Of a DNA stretch of 64,000 nucleotides, positions 27,601 to 36,689 are shown one piece after another. Source of the DNA: Tanypteryx hageni. Its lineage: Eukaryota; Arthropoda; Insecta; Odonata; Petaluridae. The position numbers and the translations under genes were made by a program. The notes under the pieces are model-generated. The model was not told where the DNA came from. It saw nothing but the letters and a program-made list of their open reading frames with translations, and searched no databases. The stretch covers positions 37,110,854-37,174,853 of the forward strand of contig CM054116.1 in NCBI GenBank assembly GCA_028673005.1. The letters run 5' to 3'. Within the stretch, counting starts at the first letter, position 1. The number at the start of each line of letters is the position of its first letter.

Positions 27601-30600
27601 ACAATGTCTGCACATGGTACTGGCGGGCAGCAACCCCGTGGCCCCAAACAATGGTGGAGCAAAACAACAATTATCGATGGCGACGGTTACCAGCACATTT
27701 TAGCGTGCGATTTTCAATCTTCTTATGTTCATTCCAAGGAAATGCTTTTATTTAAATGGATTAACTACTGAAATTGAATGTTGAGTACATGATGCACAGA
27801 TTTTTTCTTGGATCTGAAATAAAAATTTCCAAGCCGCAAAAAAAATACTAGCATTATAAAGTGGTAACATTTATTTTATTAATTACGTTCAAAATGTGTA
27901 ACAAAAAAGCAAAACCCATTGTAAGAAAGTGATAAAATTTCTTTTAATTGTTCAAAATAGTCACAAAAAATGAAGCATTAAAGTGGTAACATTTCTTTTA
28001 GTAGTCTGTTCGAAATACACGGCAGAAAATCTTACATATACAAGATGATAGCAATTTTTAGATTTACATTAAAAATTCTTAATAAAATGAAACCCTAACA
28101 AAACAAAATAACATTTCCTTAAATTACGTTCAAAATATCTACAAAGACAATAACAACTGAAAAGCTTACATTCCAAAATGATGGTGTTACTTTAAATTTT
28201 AAACTAAAGTTTCATCATTGAATATAGCGGCATTGGCAGTGAATTTCAAACTGAGCTTCAAAATAATTAAGTTGAGAGTTATCACGTTTGTTTACTTCAA
28301 AAACTACTAATAATGAGCATTATAAATATAATAAGTCCTTTTCTAGGGCGCCAAATTTTAAACTGAACTTGGAAACAAAAAAGTAGAGGGAGTTAACGAT
28401 TGTTGTCATCACAAATGCATGACGCGACGTGCAAATTATTGGCGTGAAACAAGTAATGGTCGTAAAAAGTTTTTCGCAAAGTGCAAATTCGCTAACTGCA
28501 AGCACACGAAGTTCAAAAAGGTGGTGGTCTATGTGAATGTATGTAACATAGCATGTTTTCCTTGTTAATACATTCATTTGTCCTGTCTCCTGCAAAAACG
28601 TACTAACCAGGCTTTACTGTATTTGAGCATGGAATATCCATATGCATATAAAGTCTGCATCTTCTATTTCAAACAAAATATCCAGTATGATTAAAATATT
28701 TGTAATGCACAAACTGTCTATTGAATGTGGAAAATGTGATACCGCTCATACATAATAATCAAACTGGGGCAGAGTGTAATGAAACAATTAGGATAAAAAT
28801 TATTTATAACAGGAGTTGATTGTGACGTGAAAGTACACATTTACTGTATTGGAAAAAAAGCAACATTACGGGACCTGATCATAAACTGAGATGCTGCCAA
28901 ATTTGTGAAAATCAGCTACCAAAAATGAAACTGTACAGAACAAATGATTAAAATTTTGAAAAAATAAACAACCTTTTCGCTGCTATGGACATTAAGTTTC
29001 TGCGTCAGCCGTGCGCGCTAAGTCCAGTTACCTTGAAGGCACCTCTTTGCTGAATACTTTCTCTAGGAGCTCCATGTCTGTGTTCTTTCATTCGTCTTTT
29101 AGTCTCTTTATATTTTACAAGTTATTTTGTCAATCATTTACATTCATATTGATTATTAACCATCTCGAAAAGATTTTTTCATCTTTTTTGTTGATTCTTT
29201 TATAAATAGATTTTAGACAACCCTAAAACAAACTTTCTGGGATAAATAAAATAATGTATATAATATTCTCAAAATTTTCAGGTTACGTAAATAAAAAGTT
29301 AAAAAATTCAGAATAAAGGTACAGTTTAATTCCTAACTTAAAAAAATAGAGCAATATATATCAAAATAAAGGTAAACTAGTAGTAAACAATATTCTACTA
29401 TTTACAAAATTTACAGATCAACTAGTTAGAATTTCGAGTAACTTCTTATCAGTAAATGTATCCTCCTCCATTCTCATGCAAGTTCAAAAGAAAACGAAAG
29501 AATCTAAATGTGACTGAAAAAATGAGGTTTGAGTACGGGTTTTATTACATGAAATTTGACACAGAACTGAAAATATTTCTGGCTTTTTTCCATCTGATTT
29601 AGGCCTTTTAGGGCATAGGGGGGTGAGTAAAGTGATGGCTAAGGGATGAAAAAGGTTTGATGCAGGTGCAAAAAGCCCAGGGAAATGAAGTAAGAAGCAG
29701 CCTTTTTCATCGTTCGAGGTTAGACTAAAACAGCTTGAAAATATGTCTACGCCATCTACAGAGTGCCTGAAACATCAGTTAGTACCACAAAAATCCACGG
29801 CACTTCGTTAGCATCGATACGACTATATGCGTTTTGAGCAGCGAACGGAAAATCTTGAAATGCATATGTGCTGTTAGCAGACAGGGCATCGCTCTGCCCG
29901 CCCGCATATATGCGTCGATAGCAGTAGAGGCTGTGTGCTACCTCCACGCATGTATGCGTCGATAGCAGCGAAAAGGTTAACATCATTTTGCTTTTTATCA
30001 GTTGAAGGCACAGTTCAAGGAAAAGATATCCTATCTTACCTTTATTTCTCTTTAATTTTATAGCCTTTGAGAACTTATTTGTTGATACAAAAATGTTGCA
30101 ACAGTGTTTGTAGTAGATAATAGCGATGCTTTGAAAGTTTTAAATTTATAAACTTATATGCTGAGGAATGTTTTTTATCGACAGAATATAAAGCAAATGC
30201 CGAGTTTCAGATTCAGCTGAGGCTAAGTGCAGTCAAACCCTGATTTAGTGCCACTGTTTGTCCTTCCCTGACATTGGTGCTTAAGTGAGGGTGGCAGTAA
30301 ATCGAGGTATATGCTTGCTCTATGTAATCATAAGGTGGAAATTCTGTTAGATAGGATTAATATGTGGATTTGGCACTATACAGGGAGGCGATAAATCGGG
30401 GTTTGACTGTATGCAATTTCCTCACCCTAAATTTTGAGGGAATTTTTAAAACAAAGTATAGGTATTATTTGAGTGCTTATAGTAATTCCTTTAGTTTGAA
30501 GAAAAATTGTATGTTATCACTGGGTCATTTCTTTGAATGTGTGAATGTGTCCTGTAAACCTTCATATATGAAAAATTGTCCTAGCGTTACTAAAATTATT

Positions 30601-32845
30601 GTGTTTTTTGTGAATCAATAACATTTTTAAAAAGTAATTAAAATTTTCCCCATTGTTATGCCATTGGTGTTAATTTTTTGTTGGCAATAATTCTAGGCCA
30701 GTTTTGAGGTTGTTGTTGGAGCAACTTGGTGGAGAGGGTGCAGTTCGTGCCTTGGCTTTGGGAGCTCTCAGTGAAATGCTTCGTAAGCGTTCGTTTGCTG
30801 CAGCCTTTGCACAGTATGTAGAGCTGCTTGTTACAAAGGTGCTGATTGCTCACAAGGATACTGATAAGGATGTAAGTTAAAATTATTTAATAACCTTCAG
30901 GCTCAATAAAATAAGTGGTTGATTTAGTAATCATTGTATTATTATCATAGCTAATTTTAATTTATTAGTTTAAATTTTGACAGCTATTTCTTTTTACTTT
31001 GGCTCGTTTTGCCTTCTTTTCTGAATTTACTATTTTAATTAGGAACTTTTTCAAGTGTTTTCCCAAATTCGATGAGCCATGAAATGTAGGTATAGATTTT
31101 CATTCATTTCTAAATACTTTGTTTTCCATCAAAGAATTGTGATTGTGATTTTGAAATTTAGTTCCTTTGTTTTGAATTAAAAGTTTATAATTTAAAAGAT
31201 TAAAATTCATCTTTTATTCTGTGCTTTAAGGTGGTGCGTGCAGCTGAATCTTGTGCTGGCACAATGGCTGCTGTAATGCCTGCTGATGTGGTAGTATTAG
31301 TGCTTAACTTGTTGATAAAGACAGAAGATTTCCCTGTAAATCAAGCTGCTATTAAGATGCTTACTAGACTCGTGGAGCAGCGAGGACGTGCTGTGATTGA
31401 ACCCCTCCTTCCACAAATTATGCCTGGCCTGGTCAAGGTGAAGTTTTGATTTAGAAATACAGAATAACTTCAAATTTTTCCTTGTCTCATTCCGAATGTT
31501 CATTTTTGCTGCATATTTTGCCCACAGGAAGCATTCCAAACATCCTTGTATTATGTATATATGTTCATCACTTTCTATTTGCCATCTATGAATGCTAAAA
31601 TTCTTGCAAATTTTGACGATCGACATGCCAATTTTAAACAGAGATAGCTTATCCGTACCCTTGTTTTGGCTTAAGGAGTTCCTCTCACTTATTAATGCCA
31701 ATTTTATCGGAAAAGTAAGGAAAATCTCAACACTGAAACTGTGCATTTTATCAGTAAAGTTGTGGCAATTTAATGCTAAATGTTTAGTTTTAAATTTATG
31801 TAATAAGTACATAATTATTGCAATTTATATGGTAATCTGTAACTTAGGTGATGTTTTGAGAAAGGTTCTGATGTTGCAGGGAAGTACCTAATATATCTGC
31901 TGATGTTTTTTAATGCTGAATCTGTTCCTTTATTTGGTATGTTTCTCTCTGTATAAAACTTACTTCAAGATTTAAATTGGGCTTAAAAATTATTGAAATT
32001 TTATTTAATTAGACAGGTATCACTTATTTATATTTTGTTTACCTTATGTTAAAGTGAAATTGCATATCCTTTCAATTTCATGTTGTAATAAACTTTTATA
32101 AATTATTTGAACAACTTTTAATGCACAAAACTATTCAACTCAAGAATGTCACATCATTTTTAAATGGCTAATTCAATTTAAATCAATCTCATGTTTAAAG
32201 AAATCAACTACCTAAGAATTTTTTGAGTAATATCTTGTAATATGATGGACTGAGATGTTGCTTTCTTGTAATTATGTACATTAAATAATAGTAAAAAAGT
32301 TGTTTTCCAAAAAGTTGCTCTTAAAAAAGTTACTCGTAACCCTAATTGTATCATCAGATGCTACTCCTGATAGATTACTACACAGAGATGTCCTTTTGAT
32401 ATCAATACCCAAATGTTGCAGCGCAGGCATTATATAGGTCTTAATTTTTTCCAGATATTCAGTTATAAAAGGGGGTGTGGGAATTACAGGTATGGGTATT
32501 ACATGAGCAAATAATTAATGAAATTAATTAATGCTTTAATTCTTATACTTTGCATGACAGGCCTACGATAACGAAGAAAGCAGCGTAAGAAAGTCTGCAG
32601 TGTTCTGCATGGTGGCAGTACATGTGGCAGTTGGGGAAGAGGTCCTGGGACCCCACCTGAGTGCCCTAAATGGCTCCAAGATGAAGTTGCTGCATCTTTA
32701 CATCAGGAAAGCCCAGCAGCAGAGTCAAGGTGGTTCTCACGGACATTCTAGAGGAACGAGAAGTGGCAGCTCAGGAGGAGGCGATGGTGGCGGTACTGGC
32801 TCGGAATCATCCAGCGCCTCCTCACCCAAGCACACTCCGACATAA
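12434..32845 (+). CDS. CLASP: CLASP (CLIP-associating protein), 3' part, 11 exons
   Basis: CLASP proteins bind microtubule plus ends and lattice, suppress catastrophe, promote rescue, and work at kinetochores and the cell cortex. Joining 12434-12601, 13695-13858, 14254-14432, 17983-18167, 22647-22915, 24641-24812, 25068-25218, 25940-26171, 30697-30871, 31231-31437 and 32561-32845 gives one open frame of 728 codons plus stop, with phase kept at all ten junctions. Residues 1-232 form TOG3 (opening CASTHWGDRKEGL, then MFMDTHTK). Residues 233-480 are a Ser/Gly/Pro-rich linker. Residues about 480-690 form the C-terminal TOG-like, CLIP-binding region (VVRAAESCAGTMAA, GSKMKLLHLYIRKAQ). The protein ends in a Gly/Ser tail. 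TOG1, TOG2 and the SxIP-bearing region must lie left of the window. The introns are filled with transposons, but every exon is intact. The identification is from family knowledge and is strong. Confidence 0.95.
13695..13858 (+). CDS. CLASP: CLASP exon b: TOG3
   Basis: The acceptor is CCTAAG and the donor AG|GTAAGC. The exon starts in phase 0 and ends with two bases of an Arg codon. It encodes VFSLFLDTLNELV, then HDWLYILVTRLLNKLGTDLL, which aligns residue by residue with the second HEAT pair of CLASP TOG3. An upstream reading through 13656-13694 stays open but crosses the acceptor and is not coding. Confidence 0.93.
14254..14432 (+). CDS. CLASP: CLASP exon c: TOG3
   Basis: A pyrimidine tract ending TATAG precedes the exon and GTATGT follows it. 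The first base completes the Arg codon from exon b. It encodes DSFPYDLQMNVILRF, VDQTQTPNAKVKVAMLTYL and a Gly/Ser loop. The DQTQTP motif is highly conserved in CLASPs. The exon ends with one base of a Gly codon. Confidence 0.93.
15010..16269 (+). mobile_element. piggyBac element, internally deleted
   Basis: It is flanked by TTAA (15006-15009, 16270-16273). The terminal repeats are CCTTTTCGCTGCTATGGACG and, inverted, CCTTTTCACTGCTAAGCAC. Subterminal ATATCTCGTCCGG-type repeats follow the left end. It contains the C-terminal part of a piggyBac transposase. Its ends match those of the element at 28972-29976. Confidence 0.92.
15625..15964 (+). pseudogene. piggyBac transposase, C-terminal part
   Basis: Within the frame 15374-15964, homology begins near LSVLNAHILEQVM (end of the DDE domain) and runs to the Cys-rich finger. 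The finger reads MRKCVVCRKNNKRRETRYNC, KKCQVALCIVPCLEVYHT and stop. The upstream part of the same frame is hydrophobic, translated non-coding sequence. No catalytic Asp triad remains, so the element cannot move by itself. Confidence 0.88.
17983..18167 (+). CDS. CLASP: CLASP exon d: end of TOG3
   Basis: The acceptor is TTATAG and the donor CAG|GTATGT. The first two bases complete Gly and the exon ends in phase 0. It encodes SRLALVKMIGWTSE, VRKAAQAAVVTLFDLNAPE and LSQLPKEFQ, the last HEAT repeat of TOG3. Open reading continues past the donor into the intron to 18350, but that extension has no family similarity. Confidence 0.94.
18871..18990. repeat. 21-bp minisatellite
   Basis: About 5.7 copies of a unit like ATTGTCAAAATAAAATGATCC, each diverged by several bases. 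It lies in a CLASP intron. The minus-strand open frame over it is an artefact of the 21-bp (7-codon) period. Confidence 0.85.
20091..20295. mobile_element. piggyBac-type MITE
   Basis: It is flanked by TTAA (20087-20090, 20296-20299), with ends CCTTTTGCACTCA and, inverted, CCCTTTGCACTCA. Inside, GTCGAGTG/CACTCGAC and AAGTCGAGTGTAACTC form short palindromes. It is 205 bp with no coding capacity. Confidence 0.88.
20917..22139. mobile_element. CCGTAT-end DNA transposon, copy 3, nested in copy 2
   Basis: The ends are CCGTATCTGCTCGAATATAAG and, inverted, CCGTATCTGCCCAAATAG, with a TA duplication. Copy 1 shows the uninterrupted site, which proves the boundaries. Part of its interior (GTATGCATGTTAAAACC ... 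GACTAAGCAGACGAT) matches the host element in reverse orientation, so the two are relatives. It contains a 209-bp internal duplication. Confidence 0.92.
21572..21963. repeat. About 209-bp direct duplication inside copy 3
   Basis: AACCCTCTTTCATAGAAT (21573 on) recurs as AACCTCTTTCATAGAAT (21782 on). The match continues through GTGTGAACAACGGCGTT / GTGTGAGCAACGGCGTT to AACAGCAATAATA / AACAGTAATAATA. The second copy lacks a roughly 30-bp piece with its own small palindrome (AGCAGACGATATTGTCTGCT). Confidence 0.8.
22647..22915 (+). CDS. CLASP: CLASP exon e: Ser/Pro/His-rich linker
   Basis: The acceptor is TTTCTTAG and the donor CAG|GTTAGT. It opens ETASQVVQNHLRR, the tail of TOG3, and continues as a low-complexity Ser/Pro/His segment. 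It ends NLNPDEVYR, which matches the conserved NLNSEE-type motif just after the linker in animal CLASPs. The linker carries several SP sites, as is usual for this phospho-regulated region. Confidence 0.92.
23190..23360. repeat. 94-bp tandem duplication
   Basis: Two adjacent copies share CCAAAACATAAACAATAAAC, AACATCTTGGTTACCGAAC and AAATGTAAGTAGATGTATC. The second differs by about ten bases. It lies in a CLASP intron, downstream of a TAGCTGAAACGCCCGGCTTT motif at 22996 that resembles the common start of arthropod repeat families. Confidence 0.8.
24641..24812 (+). CDS. CLASP: CLASP exon f: linker
   Basis: The acceptor is TTCTTTAG and the donor AGT|GTAAGT. The first base completes Arg and the exon ends in phase 0. 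It encodes SLRKTTAEIQNYSFE, matching the conserved Tyr-Ser-Ser-Leu-Arg...AIEKFSF segment of animal CLASPs, then a weakly conserved acidic/Gly stretch. Mutual phase agreement with exons e and g supports it. Confidence 0.9.
25068..25218 (+). CDS. CLASP: CLASP exon g: Ser/Gly linker
   Basis: The acceptor is AAAACAG and the donor CGGG|GTATGT. It encodes a Ser/Thr/Pro/Gly-rich stretch of 50 residues with a GGGGS run and no fold expected. It is kept as an exon because both splice sites are good and its phase (0 in, 1 out) exactly bridges exons f and h. It could be alternatively spliced, though skipping it would shift the frame. Confidence 0.85.
25370..25510. repeat. Self-complementary AGCAAATGC repeats
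   Basis: AAGCAAATGCT and its inverse recur at least six times, together with paired GAGCGAATAAAA / GAGTGAATAAAA blocks. It can fold into several hairpins. It is probably a degraded MITE, but no terminal repeat or target duplication was found. Confidence 0.45.
25940..26171 (+). CDS. CLASP: CLASP exon h: start of C-terminal TOG-like domain
   Basis: A TTTTTAAG acceptor completes Gly, and the donor is AA|GTGAGT. It encodes DDSECLRRVIETLSS, an acidic loop, then EADRKAALVQLIRIVRDGS and VMDHF. This is the opening helices of the CLIP-interacting domain, where the family has ...ERKGALLELLKITRE... and the EHFK motif. Confidence 0.93.
26929..28619. mobile_element. pogo/Tigger-like DNA transposon
   Basis: The ends are CAGTGGAACTTGGTTAGTACG and, inverted, CAGTAAAGCCTGGTTAGTACG, flanked by TA. 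GGTTAGTACG repeats also occur subterminally (26967-26985). It is 1.69 kb. No transposase motif was recognised, so it is listed as non-autonomous. Confidence 0.85.
28972..29976. mobile_element. piggyBac-like non-autonomous element
   Basis: The ends are CCTTTTCGCTGCTATGGAC and, inverted, CCTTTTCGCTGCTATCGACG, the same family as the element at 15010. TTAA follows the right end (29977-29980). The left flank is ACAA, presumably a mutated TTAA. ATGCGTCGATAGCAG is repeated near the right end. No transposase is present. Confidence 0.82.
30230..30409. mobile_element. pogo/Tigger-type MITE
   Basis: The ends are CAGTCAAACCCTGATTTA and, inverted, CAGTCAAACCCCGATTTA, within 180 bp. The right flank is TA and the left is TG, a likely mutated TA. 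It sits 288 bp upstream of CLASP exon i. Confidence 0.8.
30697..30871 (+). CDS. CLASP: CLASP exon i: C-terminal TOG-like domain
   Basis: The acceptor is TTCTAG and the donor GAT|GTAAGT. It completes the Lys codon of the HFKPVLRLLLEQL motif and continues RALALGALSEMLRK and YVELLVTKVLIAHKD. All are conserved in the CLASP C-terminal HEAT array. The preceding 4.5-kb intron carries three transposons. Confidence 0.95.
31231..31437 (+). CDS. CLASP: CLASP exon j: C-terminal TOG-like domain
   Basis: The acceptor is GCTTTAAG and the donor AAG|GTGAAG, with phase 0 at both ends (69 codons). It encodes VVRAAESCAGTMAAVMP, FPVNQAAIKMLTRLVEQ and LLPQIMPGLVK. These match the most conserved block of the CLASP C terminus. 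Confidence 0.95.
32561..32845 (+). CDS. CLASP: CLASP last coding exon
   Basis: The acceptor is GCATGACAG, in phase 0, running to TAA at 32843-32845. It encodes SSVRKSAVFCMVAVHVAVGEE, LNGSKMKLLHLYIRKAQ and then a Gly/Ser-rich tail. In the family the GSKMKLLNLYIKRAQ motif is followed directly by a short disordered C terminus, so the protein ends where expected. Confidence 0.95.
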   Translation, partial: AYDNEESSVRKSAVFCMVAVHVAVGEEVLGPHLSALNGSKMKLLHLYIRKAQQQSQGGSHGHSRGTRSGSSGGGDGGGTGSESSSASSPKHTPT

Positions 32846-35800
32846 AACTGCTTCACAGTCTATTTTTGATCTTCCTTGGGGATGTGAAGGGTGGCACCTC
32901 TCAGAGTTTCCATGACACATTCCTGAGCACTGGCTATTGGGGAGCTCTGATTTCGGATGACATTAGCCAAGAAGCCTCAAAAAGTAGGCTGTCCTATGGC
33001 ATCTCTCTCCTCAGTGTTGTGAAGTGCCTCTTGCAGGCTGCTCGCAAATGCAGCCTTTTACTATTGAATCTTCCCATGGGGGGGATATCTGTTAATCAAT
33101 CGATGCGTTGAGGCATCACATTTTTTGGTAAGGTGACTGAAAGTTTCAGACGTCTGCCTTTGCTGGGGCATAAAACAAATGGTACATTGAATGAGTGTTC
33201 ATTCTATTTACTCGATGTTTTTTTGCAAAGCCTCAAGTATGGCGAGTGTTGGATTTTTGGCGTGTTATGACTTTAGAAGCTTTGTTGGGCTTGTTAGGCA
33301 TGAGTGCAAAAAGGGGAAAGGATTATGGAGGCTAGGTTTATAAGGCTCTTTTTACTAGTCTTGCATTCTGCCTATTCATAATTTTTTCTTGATTGGCGAA
33401 TGAGCTAATACAAGAGGCATGTTGTTTTACCTGCTGGCCAATTTTGTTTTTTTATGCTAGAGAATTTGGCTCAAAGTTATCATGACTCTTGTTGACAATT
33501 ACTATTGAAATCTTCTTTGATGGCGTGAAAAGCCTTCTCATAACATTACAAACTTCATTGGTGTATCAATGGTGAAGGTTTTAATTTGTCTCTGGATGTG
33601 TCACTGAGGATGTGAAAGCTATGTAAATTATCAATGTGTGGCCTTGTAAGCCTTGGTGTAGTTGTGAGAATGTGTGGGTGATTGTAAAAGGTCAAGAACT
33701 TCATTTTTGTGTTTTTGAATCATGCAACATTTAATACATTCATGCTGCCATTTCTAAGGATAGCACTCATTTGTGTTGATCGAATTACCCCTAGTCTCAC
33801 TCTTAAAGGAATCTGGTGTGGTTATTCCCAATGAAAAAAGGTGCTGTTGAAAACCTCCCATTACCTCCCTTGTAAATTACGAAGCCTGATTTATTTATGT
33901 AATGTCCACTATTGAGTTAATTTCTGGAATACCATGTCTCGATGTAAATTGTATGGTTATGGCTGGTATTGTGGACCGTAATTAGTTTAACTATGAAGTA
34001 ATGATCTATTTCTCTTTTAGCCTAAAGGCTACATGCATTTCACTGAAGCTTTAAGTGGGCTTTGAGAAGATGTTTGACAGTGTAAATGGAATTTTGAGGA
34101 AGTATTCTTAATCATTTCATTCCTTTAAAAAATTGGCCGTGGATCAAATTACTGTGCTGTAGATCTATTTTAACTTATGTAACTCCCGACTCATCAAGTC
34201 ATAGGTGCCATTGTTTAATTTTTAAACATTTTTCATTATAATAAAAATCTTATTTCTTCAGATCAGGCCTTTTAATATTCATGTTAGCATTTTCTATTTA
34301 CATGATTAATATTTTATGTTAATCATAATTTATGCTGACTACTATCATTATAATAAGTGAACTCAGTGTGCATGTTCAAATTGTAATATGATAAGAACGA
34401 GAAATGGCTACTTCAATATACTTACTGCATATGTTATGACAAATGCCAATAAAATCATCATAATTTTTAAAAGGTGGTATATAATTATTGTGATATAGAT
34501 CTTTGCTTAAAAGGAAACAATATAATGTATTACATTTTTGTATTTTGGTTGTATTATAAAAGTTTCAAGAGGTTGTGCAGTAAAGTACAATTGTTAACAT
34601 GTATACCAACAAAAACTTTCACATTACCACTAAAATTTATGTATTACTCTTTCAACTTTTGCTTGTGCAGCACAGTGAAACATGGGAGACATCATGTGTT
34701 ATCTACTTAAAGTAAAAATGCACTTTGTACGTAAGCTTGAGAAATTGATGAAACAAATGTGATAGGCATTCCAAATGTTTGTAGTGGGATAATATAATTT
34801 CCAAAGCCGTAATAATTATGAATGTCAGTCTTAGGATAAAGTAGGTTTTTTACACACCACAGGACAACTTAAAAAACAAAGTAGAAAAATTGTCTATGGT
34901 AATATAAATTGGAAGAGAAAGAAGCTGATCAGTTATATATAAATTCATTTATTTGTAATGAACTATCTAATCATAATGTAATTTTCAGGGATTCTCTTTT
35001 ATCCTTAATTTTAGATTTTATAGCAGTTAATGTTTTATAAACCAATTGTAACTTTTCTATAAAATATTTTTATTTTTTACTGCATGAAAAATTTGCTGAT
35101 TTATTAATCGAATTTGAACTAGACAATATCATCCATGCATATGGATGAAAAATTTTAATCATCTCCAAATGCTTTTGGAAAAACTTGTTCTAAGGTAAGT
35201 AATATAATGGAAGAGTAGGATTTTTATAGAAACTGTCATTTCAGATGTTTCTAAAGTTTCATTATAAAGAATAATTATATCACAAGAATAATTTTTATAA
35301 ATGAATTTTGGGCTTTTTTGTCTATTAAGTTGTGCACTATAGCAGATAATTAATGATAAAATTGATTTCTTTTGCTATGAGTCACACAGTAACATTCTTG
35401 TTGACTATAAGTATGGAATTTTCTACCTTGTCTTTTATATGCTATTTGCTTGTAATATAGTTACTGAGAGATTGCTTTGTATTTTTTATCAATTAAAATA
35501 TGAAGAACGTTCACTGAGGGACAATTTTTAAAAATTCACATCTTACAAGACATTTTCAAGATATATGAGATACATCATTTATGAATGATCGCGCCTGATC
35601 CTTTTTATTGGTGTGTTATGTGTTCCATAGCAGTTTCAAATATGCTACTTTTATTTTATCATCCCTTCTTCAAATGCAAAATGATAATGACCTTCATTTT
35701 AAAAGATAAACTATAAAGCGGGTATTTATTTCTGACAATTAATCATAATTAGTAGTAAAGATAGTTTATAACAAACATTCATCCAAATTGAGTATGGCTA

Positions 35801-36573
35801 ATTTTGGACGTCTTACATCATGGAGGGATTTATGGTCCTCTTTAAAAAACACTCGACTTTTTATTCTGACACACTTATGTGGTATTCACCCTCCTCCATA
35901 TACTTAATATATAATAGAAACTTTAAGAAGTAATTTGGGTGTAAATTTTAATTATCCAATGATTTTGTCTATGCTCCAACCTTGAAAATATATAGTATAA
36001 CGAAGTTAGTGTTTTGATTGCCATAAAAGTAGCAGCAGCAAAGGAAATTTTTCTGGAAGGTGAATAAAAATCTTTAATATCAATTGAAGTATTTGATGCC
36101 AATTTTTGGAGTTGTTAGTAATGCATTAACAAAGATGTATCATTTATTCGGTCAAAACCTTATTAGATTAAAAACTATTCTGTTATAATAGTATTAGGAT
36201 ATTGACATTTTTACTTTAAAAATCATCTATGTTTTCTTTGTGTATTTGTTTGTAGTGTCCATGGTTATAAGGTATTGACTATTTGTTATCTCAAAATATG
36301 CATCCTTGAAACATTGACTAAAATACCACATTAGTATCACTAATATCTTTCCTGGGTCCAGAATTTACTTAACATTTACTACTCTGTTGGCAATCATTTT
36401 CTTGAGCAGTCTTAATGATTTACACTCCAGACTGCATATTTTTAAAGGTTATTCTCAACACCTTGTTCATATTGCTAATATCTTTCGGAATAACCACATT
36501 TTATCATGAAGTTCAACAACACTCCTTTGCTTCTAGTTGTGATGTAGCTCATGGCTGAAGCATTTATAACTTT
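32846..36573. other. 3' flanks of two convergent genes
   Basis: It holds the 3' UTR of CLASP and, from the other side, that of the unnamed membrane protein. AATAAA at 34448-34453 is one candidate CLASP polyadenylation signal. TTTATT at 36143-36148 and 35725-35730 are candidates for the opposite gene. Nothing fixes which are used. No repeat with clear ends was seen. Confidence 0.4.
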
Positions 36574-36689
36574 TCATTCTGCTAGACGATATGGCACTCC
36601 TGGTTTACGCCTCCACATCAAGAAACCAAGAAGAAGACCAAGACAGCCTCCGACGACACACATGGAGAATCCCAACCCTGCCATGGATC
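36574..36689 (-). CDS. Unnamed membrane protein, last exon: membrane helix and tail
   Basis: The acceptor is TTTCCAATAG; two bases complete Gly and the frame runs to TGA (36576-36574). It encodes SMAGLGFSMCVVGGCLGLL, LGFLM, then WRRKPGVPYRLAE and stop. This is a single Gly-rich hydrophobic helix with a basic stop-transfer, giving a type I topology with a very short cytoplasmic tail. The opposite strand has an open frame here (36551-36760), judged a shadow because it lacks splice support. Confidence 0.87.

Noticed and set aside
27296..27771. Open frames of 63-124 codons inside the pogo-like element at 26929
   Set aside because: No DDE transposase or DNA-binding motif recognised, and the frames overlap on opposite strands.
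31297..31812. 171-codon minus-strand frame
   Set aside because: It lies opposite CLASP exon j and the following intron, has no similarity, and is a shadow frame.
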